Shown: positions 18,341 through 26,527 of the stretch, piece after piece | Layout: each line of letters begins with the position of its first letter | How positions within the stretch are numbered: position 1 is the first letter of the stretch | DNA from: Acinetobacter ihumii | GTDB taxonomy: Bacteria; Pseudomonadota; Gammaproteobacteria; Pseudomonadales; Moraxellaceae | DNA length: 64,000 nucleotides | NCBI RefSeq assembly: GCF_900625095.1 | Contig: NZ_LR130760.1 | Coordinates: 550,316 to 614,315, forward strand | Direction: 5' to 3' | Notes under the pieces: model-generated | What the model saw: the letters and a program-made list of their open reading frames with translations, nothing else | Told to the model about the DNA's origin: nothing | Database searches by the model: none | Translations under genes and position numbers: made by a program

Positions 18341-18775
18341 ATGTCCGATCAAGAAATCAATTTAAGTCCCACTCGTCCTTATATGGCACGTGCTATTTAT
18401 GAATGGATCTGTGACAATCAGCTAACGCCTTATCTAATGGTCGATGCAACTCAACCTTATACCAGTGTACCTGAGCAATTTATCAAAGACGGGCAGATTA
18501 TCCTGAATATTGCCCCGCATGCCGTCCATCAGTTTCAAATGAGTAATGAAGCTGTCACCTTCTCGGCGCGTTTTGGTGGTGTGGCACGAGATATTTATGT
18601 TCCCATGTCTGCATTAATTGGACTATACGCACGTGAAAATGGACAAGGTTTATTCTTTGACCCTGACGAATATGCCAATGTGCAAATGACTGAAGATGCT
18701 TTAAAATCAAATACTCAAGACCAAGTTGAATCAGAAACACCTAAGAAAAAATCAAGTTTACGATTATTAGATTAA
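18341..18775 (+). CDS. sspB: ClpXP adaptor SspB
   Basis: A 144-residue adaptor that hands ssrA-tagged proteins to ClpXP. The folded domain spans residues 1-105 (RPYMARAIYEWICDNQLTPYLMVDA, FSARFGGVARDIYVPMSALIGLYARENGQGLFF). The C-terminal tail is disordered and ends in KKKSSLRLLD, resembling the ClpX-binding XB motif. Co-transcribed with sspA. Confidence 0.93.
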   Translation: MSDQEINLSPTRPYMARAIYEWICDNQLTPYLMVDATQPYTSVPEQFIKDGQIILNIAPHAVHQFQMSNEAVTFSARFGGVARDIYVPMSALIGLYARENGQGLFFDPDEYANVQMTEDALKSNTQDQVESETPKKKSSLRLLD

Positions 18776-18791
18776 ATTTACGGAGTGTCCG

Positions 18792-19460
18792 ATGGCTTTT
18801 GATTTAGTACATTATTTTGCTGAGCAGACCGAAATTCAAAAGCCTCAGCTATTTTCACAATATTCGCGTGAACAACGCAGTACTGCTATCTTTGAATTGA
18901 ATGCCCTGACGCTAGGTAAGCTAATTCAACTTTGGCGTAGCGATAAAAATAAGTTATATCAGGAAATTCAAAATATTGATCCGCTTTATTTACAGGGCAT
19001 TGCTCGACATCTAGTCACTTCTACGCACAATCAATCAAAATTGAGCAGCAAAGAGCTAGAGACTGCCTTGATGGAGGTTCTTGAGCTACAATTTTCAGAA
19101 ATCAAACAGCTAGATGAAACGGGTCATTTTGGTCAGACTGGATTGGGAGAGTTACTCAATGGGCAACTTGAGCATTTGTCTGGTCAGGCTGATGACTGGG
19201 TTTGGTCAACTAATCAACTTACAGAGCTCATTGGCTCAAAACCTCAAAATACAGAGGATATCTCCTTAGATGAAACAATGAAGGAATTTAATCAAATGGT
19301 TCATACTGCACAAACTCCTAATACCACACATGATGATCATACTACCGAGGTCGTAGTTGAGTCACAACCCGTGCCATTTTGGTCAAAAATAGTAGCCCCT
19401 TTAATTGCTTTAGCAATCTTATTATTTTTATACACTCAGTATAGTAACTTGATTCATTAA
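18792..19460 (+). CDS. Tail-anchored membrane protein, function unknown
   Basis: A 222-residue protein with a largely helical, polar body (residues 1-155), an acidic linker rich in Thr, Asp and Glu (about 155-190) and one C-terminal membrane helix (VAPLIALAILLFLYTQY, residues about 198-217). CGGAGTG precedes the ATG and the gap to sspB is only 16 bases, so it is probably in the sspAB operon. I do not recognise the family. A hydrophobic C-terminus after a flexible linker suggests a cytoplasmic domain anchored to the inner membrane. Confidence 0.75.
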   Translation: MAFDLVHYFAEQTEIQKPQLFSQYSREQRSTAIFELNALTLGKLIQLWRSDKNKLYQEIQNIDPLYLQGIARHLVTSTHNQSKLSSKELETALMEVLELQFSEIKQLDETGHFGQTGLGELLNGQLEHLSGQADDWVWSTNQLTELIGSKPQNTEDISLDETMKEFNQMVHTAQTPNTTHDDHTTEVVVESQPVPFWSKIVAPLIALAILLFLYTQYSNLIH

Positions 19461-19503
19461 GTTTATTTAATGAATTTTAAAATAGATTAATACTGTTTTA
19501 CTG

Positions 19504-19538
19504 AGATGCATAATTAAATCGATTACGCATCTTTTTTT
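19504..19538 (+). terminator. Rho-independent terminator of the sspA-sspB unit
   Basis: Stem AGATGCATAAT / ATTACGCATCT with one mismatch and a 7-base loop, followed by TTTTTTT. It ends the plus-strand unit before the disrupted region. Confidence 0.82.
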
Positions 19539-19714
19539 ATTTTCTCTATAATAAGAAAGACACTTCTTCTAATTTTCTTGTACATTCATGTAGTTTTATA
19601 TCTATATGCTGACTCTACTTAAAGGATTAACCAGTAGTAAGTAGATAGCTTTTATTCTACTTGGCTTAAGTAAAGATCCAGCACTACGAATGAAATAACA
19701 AAGCATTACATTAG

Positions 19715-19996
19715 ATGAAATCCTATTCACAAACTATCATTCAGCATTTTACCGATCACGCTAAACCGATTGCTGCAATCTGTCACGCACCTTGGACCTT
19801 AATTGATGCAGAACGCATTAAAGATAAAAATCTAACCTCTTATAAAAGCATACGCCTGGATCTGGAAAATGCAGATGCGCATTGGGTAGATGAAGCCGTC
19901 CATCGATGCAACACAGGGGGGTGGGTACTGATTACCTCTCGTAATCCAGATGATATTCCTGACTTTAATCAGGCGATATTAAAAGAACTGGATTAG
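19715..19996 (+). pseudogene. Truncated DJ-1/PfpI-family gene (N-terminal half missing)
   Basis: A 93-residue frame that matches only the C-terminal half of PfpI/YhbO-type proteins. It begins with the segment before the nucleophile elbow and contains AAICHAPWTLIDA (catalytic Cys in ICHAPW), LTSYKSIRLDLENADA and LITSRNPDDIPDFN. Full-length members are about 180 residues and start with a Rossmann-like strand that is absent. The 250 bases upstream contain no matching N-terminal half in any frame I could read, only a terminator and AT-rich sequence. It sits beside a 5S/IS30 junction and is probably a deletion remnant. Confidence 0.75.
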
Positions 19997-20049
19997 AAAA
20001 AAAAGAGAGGATGCTTTATCTTATTCTATTTTTTGTATTTTTCTTATCA

Positions 20050-20089
20050 CAAAAAAAAAGCACCCCAACATTTGAGTTGAGGTGCTTTA
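20050..20089 (-). terminator. Terminator downstream of the 5S rRNA gene
   Basis: On the minus strand, stem AAAGCACC / GGTGCTTT with an inner CAAC / GTTG pairing is followed by a run of nine T. It lies ten bases past the 3' end of the 5S gene, as at the end of an rRNA operon. Confidence 0.85.
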
Positions 20090-20098
20090 AATTTAAAA

Positions 20099-20212
20099 GC
20101 TGGCGATGACTTACTCTCACATGGCCAATGCCACACTACCATCAGCGCGAAGAGGTTTCACTTCTGAGTTCGGGAAGGGATCAGGTGGTTCACTCTTGCT
20201 ATTGTCGCCAGC
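20099..20212 (-). rRNA. rrf: 5S ribosomal RNA, orphan copy
   Basis: The minus strand reads as a full 114-base 5S rRNA. It begins GCTGGCGACAATAGCAAGAG, contains CCACCTGATCCCTTCCCGAA and CTCAGAAGTGAAAC, and ends GTAAGTCATCGCCAGC. The 5' and 3' ends pair (GCTGGCGA / TCGCCAGC). No 23S or 16S gene precedes it; the sequence directly upstream is an IS30-type transposase tail. It therefore has no visible rRNA promoter and may be a fragment left by rearrangement, possibly read through from salR. Confidence 0.93.
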
Positions 20213-20219
20213 AAACTAA

Positions 20220-20432
20220 AAAGGCACATGCGAAAATATGAATGGTTTAATTAGGCAATATTTACCTAAAGGGATTGATTTAAATCAGGCAGATCAGCAT
20301 TATTTAAATCAAGTTGCCATGTCACTGAATACTCGTCCTAGAAAAGCGTTAGATTGGCTTACACCATTAGAGAAATTTGCTCAGCTTGTTGATTATCATA
20401 AGACTTTTCAAACTGTCGCACCTCATGTTTGA
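20220..20432 (+). mobile_element. IS30-family transposase, C-terminal remnant
   Basis: The frame reads GTCENMNGLIRQYLPKG, then NTRPRKALDWLTPLEKF, the conserved C-terminal end of IS30-family DDE transposases (GTNENTNGLIRQYFPKG; NxRPRKxLxxxTPxE). A stop codon lies in frame at 20217-20219, so the upstream two thirds of the transposase, including most of the catalytic core, are gone. The 5' break coincides with the 5S rRNA end. The 3' end of the element overlaps the end of the minus-strand LysR gene, so the terminal repeat is probably at about 20410-20441. Confidence 0.85.
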
Positions 20433-21313
20433 ATTCGCCCCTTTTTACACGTCTGTATAAACCATTGTCTTGCAACAGGTTCATTACTTTGTGAAAACCA
20501 GTGAATCCCGACAAAAAAACCTGCCATATCAAAAGGTAGCTCAATCGCATGGACATTGGCCTGATTCAAATACTGTGCCGCAGCGCGCATGGGTAAGGTG
20601 ACTACCAGCTCTGTTCGGTCCAGTACCCCTTGTAGCACCCCAAAATGCGGAACTTCAAGTGCAATATGACGTTGATAACCCAAAAGTTTGAGTACATGAT
20701 CAACCTGAGTATGGCCCGTAGTGGATTTAATCGCCACATGCGATTCTGCCAAATAATCCTGTAAGCTGATCTGCCCCTGAATGCGTGGATGATGACAATT
20801 CACCAATGCCACATAACGCTCCTGAAATAGGGTTTCATACTCTAATCGATGAAATTCGAGATGGGTGCTATTAAAGACAGCCGCATCAATAAATCCTTCG
20901 ACTAGCCATTTTTCTACCTGATCAATTTTAATTTCTTCAATTTCAAGCCTGATGTTGGGTGCGTGACGTTGTAAATATTCAACTAATACAGGTAGTAAGC
21001 AAATTTCACCAATATCTGAAAGCCCTAGACGAAAGACTTTATTAGACACCGCTGGGTTAAAATTTAATGCTTCATCAATTGCGATTTCTACATCAGATAT
21101 TGCTCGTTTAAAAACAGGATAAAGTTCATGAGCCAGCTTTGTCGGCTCAACACCATATTGTGTACGTTCAAATAGTGGATTGTTCAACTGCTGCCGTAAA
21201 CGATTTAAATTGTAACTGACTGACGGCTGACTTAGATTTAAAATATCTGCTGCTTTGGTGATATTTTTAGTTTCATAAACACAAATAAAGATACGTACTA
21301 AAGCCAGATCCAT
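20423..21313 (-). CDS. salR: LysR-family regulator of salicylate degradation (SalR/NahR-like)
   Basis: A 296-residue transcription factor. The N-terminal winged helix (LVRIFICVYETKNITKAADILNLSQPSVSYNL) and the effector-binding domain place it in the LysR/NahR group. It follows salicylate hydroxylase on the same strand, as in the A. baylyi sal cluster. The last residues (KKGRIQT) appear to be encoded by the end of an IS30 remnant, so the native C-terminus may be slightly altered. It likely activates salA in response to salicylate. Confidence 0.82.
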   Translation of the reverse strand: MDLALVRIFICVYETKNITKAADILNLSQPSVSYNLNRLRQQLNNPLFERTQYGVEPTKLAHELYPVFKRAISDVEIAIDEALNFNPAVSNKVFRLGLSDIGEICLLPVLVEYLQRHAPNIRLEIEEIKIDQVEKWLVEGFIDAAVFNSTHLEFHRLEYETLFQERYVALVNCHHPRIQGQISLQDYLAESHVAIKSTTGHTQVDHVLKLLGYQRHIALEVPHFGVLQGVLDRTELVVTLPMRAAAQYLNQANVHAIELPFDMAGFFVGIHWFSQSNEPVARQWFIQTCKKGRIQT

Positions 21314-21445
21314 GATGAACTTCCATTATTTTTAGTCATTTTAAAGTGAAATCAAATATTCTCCCTCTGATTAATCGGTTGGGTTAGAAATATTCTAAAA
21401 ATTCAAGCAATTGCAAATTGTCGAAAAATAATAAGGAAGAATAAA

Positions 21446-21476
21446 GTGAGAATATGCGTTTATATCATATTCTCAC
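21446..21476 (-). terminator. Hairpin between salA and salR
   Basis: A perfect 11-bp inverted repeat GTGAGAATATG / CATATTCTCAC with a 9-base loop. Read on the minus strand it lies ten bases after the salA stop and is followed by TTTATTCTT. It may terminate or attenuate salA transcripts before salR. Confidence 0.65.
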
Positions 21477-21485
21477 TCTCTCGTC

Positions 21486-22757
21486 TCATGAGGCACACTG
21501 TATATTCATTTGAGTCTTGGCAAAGACAATATCTCGCTCAATTGGATACTGCCATAACCAGTCAAAACGATGAATTAAATGCTCGCCAATCTGTTCAAAG
21601 CTTAGATAATCGGATGAATACAATTCATAAATTTCACCCGACTCACGTGAAGTACGTTGTACCTGACAAGCACGTGGTTTACGCAAATCTTCATAAACTT
21701 GCGAAAGTTTAGGCAGTACTGGTATGGTTAAACTTTCTTGTTCAAATAGCGCAGCTAAAATTACTGCATCTTCAAGTCCTTGACCCGCACCCGCACCCTG
21801 ATGTGGCAGCATGGCATGCGCGGCATCCCCCATCAGAATCACTCGACCAGAAGCACTTTGGTAGCTGTCTAATTCAGCTAACTCATGTAAAGCCCAGATA
21901 GTTGGTTTTTCAATCAGCTTCAGTAAAATCTGACAACTTTCACTCCAGTCGGCAAAGTCTGCAAGCATGGTCTGTGAGTCAACTGCTTGAGTCCATGCTG
22001 TGCCTTGTGGCAATGTCTTTTGACTACGATCAGACTTAAACGCAACGATATTAATTTGTTCGCCGCGTCGAATCGGGAAAGTCAAAATATGTTTGTCTTT
22101 GCCTAATAACATTTGTGGAACATCTGCTATTTGCACATCCAGACCGGCTTGTTCAATCGCTTGTTTAAAATCCTGATATTGGATAATGCCACGATATGCC
22201 CATGTGCCTGAAAATTGTGGATGCGCTGTGGGTAAATTCTGACTGGCCAATACATAAGCCCGCACTGCCGAATGAATCCCGTCTGCACCAATCACATAAT
22301 CCGCGTGTGCCGATGTTCCATCCTGAAAATTTAAAATAATGTGTTCGGCAGTTTCCTCAAGTGAAGCCAGTTTTTTATTGAAATAACATTGTTCACGTGG
22401 AACCTGTTTTAAAATACTGTCCAGAAAATCCGCACGATGTACCGAAGACTGACCGACTTGAGGTGCAATTGAACTGGATAGATATTCATCGTTATAGCCA
22501 TTTCGCCATTGAAACCAGACATCCTGAAAAGGTTCATTTACCTGATCTGCAATAGCATGGTATGCATCAGCCAAATTCAAACATTCAATGGCTTTGACAG
22601 CATTTGCACCAAAAGAGATACCCGCACCTATTTCAGAAAATTGTGGCGCAGCCTCATATAAAATGACGTCCAAATGTTTATATCGAAATAAATTTGCCGC
22701 AAGTGCCAGACCTGCAATACCGCCACCTACAATAGCAACACGAAGTTTCTTGTTCAT
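21486..22757 (-). CDS. salA: Salicylate 1-monooxygenase
   Basis: A 423-residue FAD enzyme that converts salicylate to catechol with NADH and oxygen. VAIVGGGIAGLALA (GXGXXG FAD-binding) is at residues 8-21, GADGIHSAVR (DG motif) is in the middle, and GDAAHAMLPHQGAGAGQGLEDA binds FAD phosphate and ribityl. WFQWRNG, GQSSVHRADF and FDWLWQYPIERD match NahG of Pseudomonas well. Catechol would feed an ortho-cleavage pathway not in this window. It is followed by salR, matching the salA-salR order in A. baylyi; no salD or salE homologue is present here. Confidence 0.88.
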   Translation of the reverse strand: MNKKLRVAIVGGGIAGLALAANLFRYKHLDVILYEAAPQFSEIGAGISFGANAVKAIECLNLADAYHAIADQVNEPFQDVWFQWRNGYNDEYLSSSIAPQVGQSSVHRADFLDSILKQVPREQCYFNKKLASLEETAEHIILNFQDGTSAHADYVIGADGIHSAVRAYVLASQNLPTAHPQFSGTWAYRGIIQYQDFKQAIEQAGLDVQIADVPQMLLGKDKHILTFPIRRGEQINIVAFKSDRSQKTLPQGTAWTQAVDSQTMLADFADWSESCQILLKLIEKPTIWALHELAELDSYQSASGRVILMGDAAHAMLPHQGAGAGQGLEDAVILAALFEQESLTIPVLPKLSQVYEDLRKPRACQVQRTSRESGEIYELYSSDYLSFEQIGEHLIHRFDWLWQYPIERDIVFAKTQMNIQCAS

Positions 22758-22772
22758 TTCTCAAATCCTTTG

Positions 22773-23054
22773 AGTTTTACCTTGTAAGAAGATTGTGCGA
22801 GATCATGAACGAGTAATCCAATTGAAAGTTTTCTATTGTAGTTATTAAAAATTTAAATATTTTAGTTAAATCATAAAATTAAAAAGATAAGTCCTTATAG
22901 CTTACATCAGATCCTCAACTGAAATTCAACAATGTTTCATGAAGTGAAATATCAGATGAGACCAGACCAAATGATATCTACATTATATTTTTATAAAGTA
23001 GCGATTGATGTATGAAGAATCTAAAAAAACCAATAGTTGTTTTAAATAAGCGTA
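22773..23054. other. Non-coding AT-rich sequence upstream of salA
   Basis: The stretch between the salA start and the IS3 remnant has no reading frame of note. It must hold the salA promoter. I could not pick a specific LysR binding site with confidence. Confidence 0.5.
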
Positions 23055-23138
23055 AGTTCAAATTCTTGAGAAAATTTAGCCATAGAAAAGCACCCTTCAA
23101 ATTAGACTTTAAGTGACCAACTTTCAGAGTGCAGTTCA
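23042..23138 (-). mobile_element. IS3-family element, 5'-end remnant
   Basis: On the minus strand, the terminal-repeat-like TGAACTGCACTCTGAAAGTT is followed by AAGGGTG and then, at 23083, ATG starting MAKFSQEFELT, the first residues of an IS3-family OrfA. The frame stops after 13 codons and the rest of the element is absent. This is a left end only, about 95 bases. It lies just after the hlyD-like gene's 3' end. Confidence 0.68.
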
Positions 23139-23183
23139 ACAGCGAGGATTCAAATTAGCTAACTTATATCGCTGTTTATTACC

Positions 23184-24374
23184 CTACCTTTCTCTTAAAG
23201 CCTCTTTCGCCTTATTAAACGGTTTCAATAAATAATCCAGAACCGTTTTCTCTCCAGTACGGATATCCACGGTCGCCACCATCCCCGGCGTGATACTAAA
23301 CGACTTACCATCCTTGTTATAAAGCTTGTCAGAATCGGTACGGATATAGACTCGATAATAGAATTGGTCCTGTTTGACTTCATCTCGAATCGTGTCCGGA
23401 GAAATCACCGTTACCTTGCCTTTTAATCCACCATAAATCGAGTAGTCATAGGCAGTGATTTTCACCAATGCATCCTGCCCCGGATGAATAAAGGCAATAT
23501 CTCGTGGTGAAATTCGTGCTTCGATCAGTAATTGCTCATCCAGTGGAACAATGGTCATCAACTTGCCGTTTTGGGGAATGACACCACCCTGTGTAGTCAC
23601 CGCGATTTCTTTCACCACACCACGCACAGGTGCTTTAAAAGTAGTACGATTTAAGGTGTCCGTTCGTCCACGTACAATTTGCATTTGTTGTTCTGTGTCA
23701 GTATTGGCTTTTGACAGTTCTTCACGTGATTTAACGTAGTACTGGTTACGTGCATCGTTGATTTTATTTTGCAGATCATTGGCTTCACGTTTTAAACGCA
23801 GTACTTCGACTTCACTGGCCGCTCCTTTGGCGACCAAAGGCTCAGTCATCACCAGTTCTTGCTGAACCAGTTGTAGTGCCTGTTTTAATCCTGAAATTGA
23901 CTGTTCCAGATTTTCACGTCTGGAGTTATACAGGGCTGTTTCTTCCTGTACCAGTTTTGGATCTTTTTTGACTTCTTCTGGAAAAACCAGTGCGGTGCCA
24001 TTCACTTCTGCTCTTAAACGCGCTGCCGTTGCTTGTGCAGATATCAGTAGCGATTGTGATTCGCCCACATTAGACTCAAAGCGTGTCGGATCAAGTTGTG
24101 CCAACACTTGCCCTTTTTGTACGATATCGCCTTCTTGCACATCAAGTTTAGTCAGGATTCCACCATCCAGTGATTGAATGACTTGTTCTTTGGAGGATGG
24201 AATGACTTTACCTGTTCCTGTGGAAACTTCTTCAAGTTGAAACAGCCATGCCCAAGCCAATAGGATCAGTAATCCGATTCCAATAATCCAGATCACTAAA
24301 CTGGCTCGTGGTAGTGGTGGTTCTTTGTAGGACACTTTTAATGAGCGTTTTGGCAGTTGTAGTTGATCACTCAT
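23184..24374 (-). CDS. HlyD-family type I secretion adaptor
   Basis: A 396-residue membrane-fusion protein linking an inner-membrane ABC exporter to an outer-membrane channel. A short cytoplasmic N-terminus is followed by one membrane helix (VIWIIGIGLLILLAWAW, about 28-44). The barrel-sandwich (lipoyl) halves are IQSLDGGILTKLDVQEGD and FKAPVRGVVKEI, with about 130 residues of coiled coil between. ALVKITAYDYSIYGGLKG and GMVATVDIRTGEKTVLDYLL are the conserved C-terminal segments. Its ATG overlaps the stop of the ABC gene (ATGA). Confidence 0.93.
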   Translation of the reverse strand: MSDQLQLPKRSLKVSYKEPPLPRASLVIWIIGIGLLILLAWAWLFQLEEVSTGTGKVIPSSKEQVIQSLDGGILTKLDVQEGDIVQKGQVLAQLDPTRFESNVGESQSLLISAQATAARLRAEVNGTALVFPEEVKKDPKLVQEETALYNSRRENLEQSISGLKQALQLVQQELVMTEPLVAKGAASEVEVLRLKREANDLQNKINDARNQYYVKSREELSKANTDTEQQMQIVRGRTDTLNRTTFKAPVRGVVKEIAVTTQGGVIPQNGKLMTIVPLDEQLLIEARISPRDIAFIHPGQDALVKITAYDYSIYGGLKGKVTVISPDTIRDEVKQDQFYYRVYIRTDSDKLYNKDGKSFSITPGMVATVDIRTGEKTVLDYLLKPFNKAKEALRER

Positions 24375-26527
24375 GGACGTGCTCCTTGCCCTTGTTGAAG
24401 CTGCTGGTTGTTCTGTGGGTTTTCACTTTGTCCGTTGAGGATCTGATCCCGTGGACCATCCATTACGATTTTGCCTTCATTGACCACAATTATACGATCC
24501 ACTAGTTCCAGTACCGCTCGACGGTGCGTTGCAACAATCAAGGTCCGGTGTCCTAACCATGATTTCAGGTGATCAATCAGCATTTTTTCAGCAACATCAT
24601 CTATTGAAGCTGTTGGTTCATCTAGCAGCAAAATATTGGGTTGGCGGATCAGTAAGCGTGCCAACAATAGAGCCTGACGTTGTCCACCTGAAAATCCAAC
24701 ACCACCCTCTAAAATAAGGTGATCCAGTCCTTGTTTTTTCTCTTGTACAAAGTTGAATGCACCGGTCATTTTCAGGACTTTAATGATGTCTTCATCATTG
24801 GCCAAAGGTGCACCAAGGATCAGGTTTTCCCGAATGGTGCCATAGAACAGATGTGCATTTTGATTCAACAAGCCAATATCACGTCTGACATCGGCTGGAT
24901 CAATCAGGTTTAAATCCAGACCATCCAGTGTGATTTGCCCTTGTAAAGGTGTTTGCATACCCGAAAGGAGTTGTAGTAATGTCGATTTACCTGCGCCATT
25001 ACGTCCTAATATGGCAATTTTTTCACCCGGCTGAATATTGAGTTTAGCAATCATTAAAGTGGGCTTGGGATCATCCTGCCCATATTGAAAAACCACACTT
25101 TTCAGATCGTACTCCCCATAAATCACAGGTTTATGTACCAGTTGCGCTTGATCAGGCTGATCAACTGGTTTTTTCATGAGTTCATCAAGGCTGGTTTTAG
25201 CGACTTTGGCTTGTTGTAATCGCCCCAATACGCCTGTGATTTGTGAAATCGGCGCTAACATTCTGGACGATAAAATCGAACAAGCGACCAAAGCACCTGT
25301 GGTCATATCGCCTTTGATCACCGCAAAACATCCCACCAAAACCACAATGGCATAGGTTAAGCCTTGTATTTTCTGAGTCCATGCGGTAAGTACGCCAACA
25401 ATTTTACGCTGACGCATGCTGATGTCCGCAGACACTTCATTCATATGGTTCCACTGGTTTTGAAAGCGTGATTCGGCACGAAGTAATTTGATATCTTCAA
25501 TGCCCTGTATCGCTTCAACCAAAATGGCATTACGAATGGAGGATTCACGCATGCCTTCCTGGGCCAGTTTGGCCAGTTTCTTTTGTACCAATAAGCCTGG
25601 CACAATCATGAGTGGAACAACCAGAACCATGACCCAAAATAAGTTGCCACCAATCAGCCAGAAAATCACAAGGAACAGGAAGAAAAATGGTAAATCGGCT
25701 ATGGCGCTAATCGTGGTCGAAGTCACCAATTCGCGTACGCCTTCAAGTTCGCGAATTTGTGAGATAAAGGTGCCTGTGGATTTTGAGCGTTCTTTATTTT
25801 TGATGCGCAGTGCATGCCCAAACACGCGATCTGAAATTTTAAGATCCGCTCGTTTTCCAATAATGTCAGACAAGTAAATTCGGGCAACACGTAGTACAAA
25901 TTCGAAAATGGCGGCCAATAGTACCCCACCCGCCAAGACCCAAAGCGTTGGATAAGATTGGGATGGCACCACGCGGTCATAAACTTGCATGGAAAAGATG
26001 ATGGTTGCCAGAGCCAATATGTTGGCAATCAGTGAGGCAAACATGATATCGACGTAGCGCTTCCAGTCTTTGAGAACAATCGACCAAAACCAGCTAGCCT
26101 CATAAGGTTTGATGTATTCATCTACTCGAGCATCAGGTATGGACGTTTCTGGTCGTACGATGTAGATGTGTTTAATCAGGGTATTCAGTTGTTCAGCAGC
26201 AAAGCTTTGTGAAAGTCCTTGTTCACCGCTAAACTGGATACTGACATTGCCTTCGTTGTCAGCAGTGTCAATCACTCCTACTTGTCCATCATAGAATTCG
26301 GCAATAATCGGTAATCGCCAAGGATTAAGTAAATCTGTGCTGAAATTCAGTTTGCGGTAGTTCAATCCCATCTGCCGACAGATCAGCAATAAGATATCAT
26401 CGATCTGATGATTTTGATTCCAGTCTAGTTGGAGTCGAATACGTTCTTCTGATGGCACAATGCGATAGTGTTTGGCGATGCTGAGTACGGCCTGCAACCA
26501 CGGTTGGTAATTATATGCTTGACTCAT
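24371..26527 (-). CDS. Type I secretion permease/ATPase (LapB-like)
   Basis: A 718-residue ABC exporter half-transporter. Residues 1-135 form a degenerate C39-peptidase-like domain, without a clear catalytic Cys-His pair. About six membrane helices follow (150-440). The ATPase domain has GRNGAGKST (Walker A, about 505), SGGQRQ (signature, about 613) and LLLDEP (Walker B, about 630), with ATHR after it. This layout is typical of exporters for giant RTX or Bap-like adhesins such as LapA. It overlaps both neighbours by ATGA. Confidence 0.93.
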   Translation of the reverse strand: MSQAYNYQPWLQAVLSIAKHYRIVPSEERIRLQLDWNQNHQIDDILLLICRQMGLNYRKLNFSTDLLNPWRLPIIAEFYDGQVGVIDTADNEGNVSIQFSGEQGLSQSFAAEQLNTLIKHIYIVRPETSIPDARVDEYIKPYEASWFWSIVLKDWKRYVDIMFASLIANILALATIIFSMQVYDRVVPSQSYPTLWVLAGGVLLAAIFEFVLRVARIYLSDIIGKRADLKISDRVFGHALRIKNKERSKSTGTFISQIRELEGVRELVTSTTISAIADLPFFFLFLVIFWLIGGNLFWVMVLVVPLMIVPGLLVQKKLAKLAQEGMRESSIRNAILVEAIQGIEDIKLLRAESRFQNQWNHMNEVSADISMRQRKIVGVLTAWTQKIQGLTYAIVVLVGCFAVIKGDMTTGALVACSILSSRMLAPISQITGVLGRLQQAKVAKTSLDELMKKPVDQPDQAQLVHKPVIYGEYDLKSVVFQYGQDDPKPTLMIAKLNIQPGEKIAILGRNGAGKSTLLQLLSGMQTPLQGQITLDGLDLNLIDPADVRRDIGLLNQNAHLFYGTIRENLILGAPLANDEDIIKVLKMTGAFNFVQEKKQGLDHLILEGGVGFSGGQRQALLLARLLIRQPNILLLDEPTASIDDVAEKMLIDHLKSWLGHRTLIVATHRRAVLELVDRIIVVNEGKIVMDGPRDQILNGQSENPQNNQQLQQGQGARP

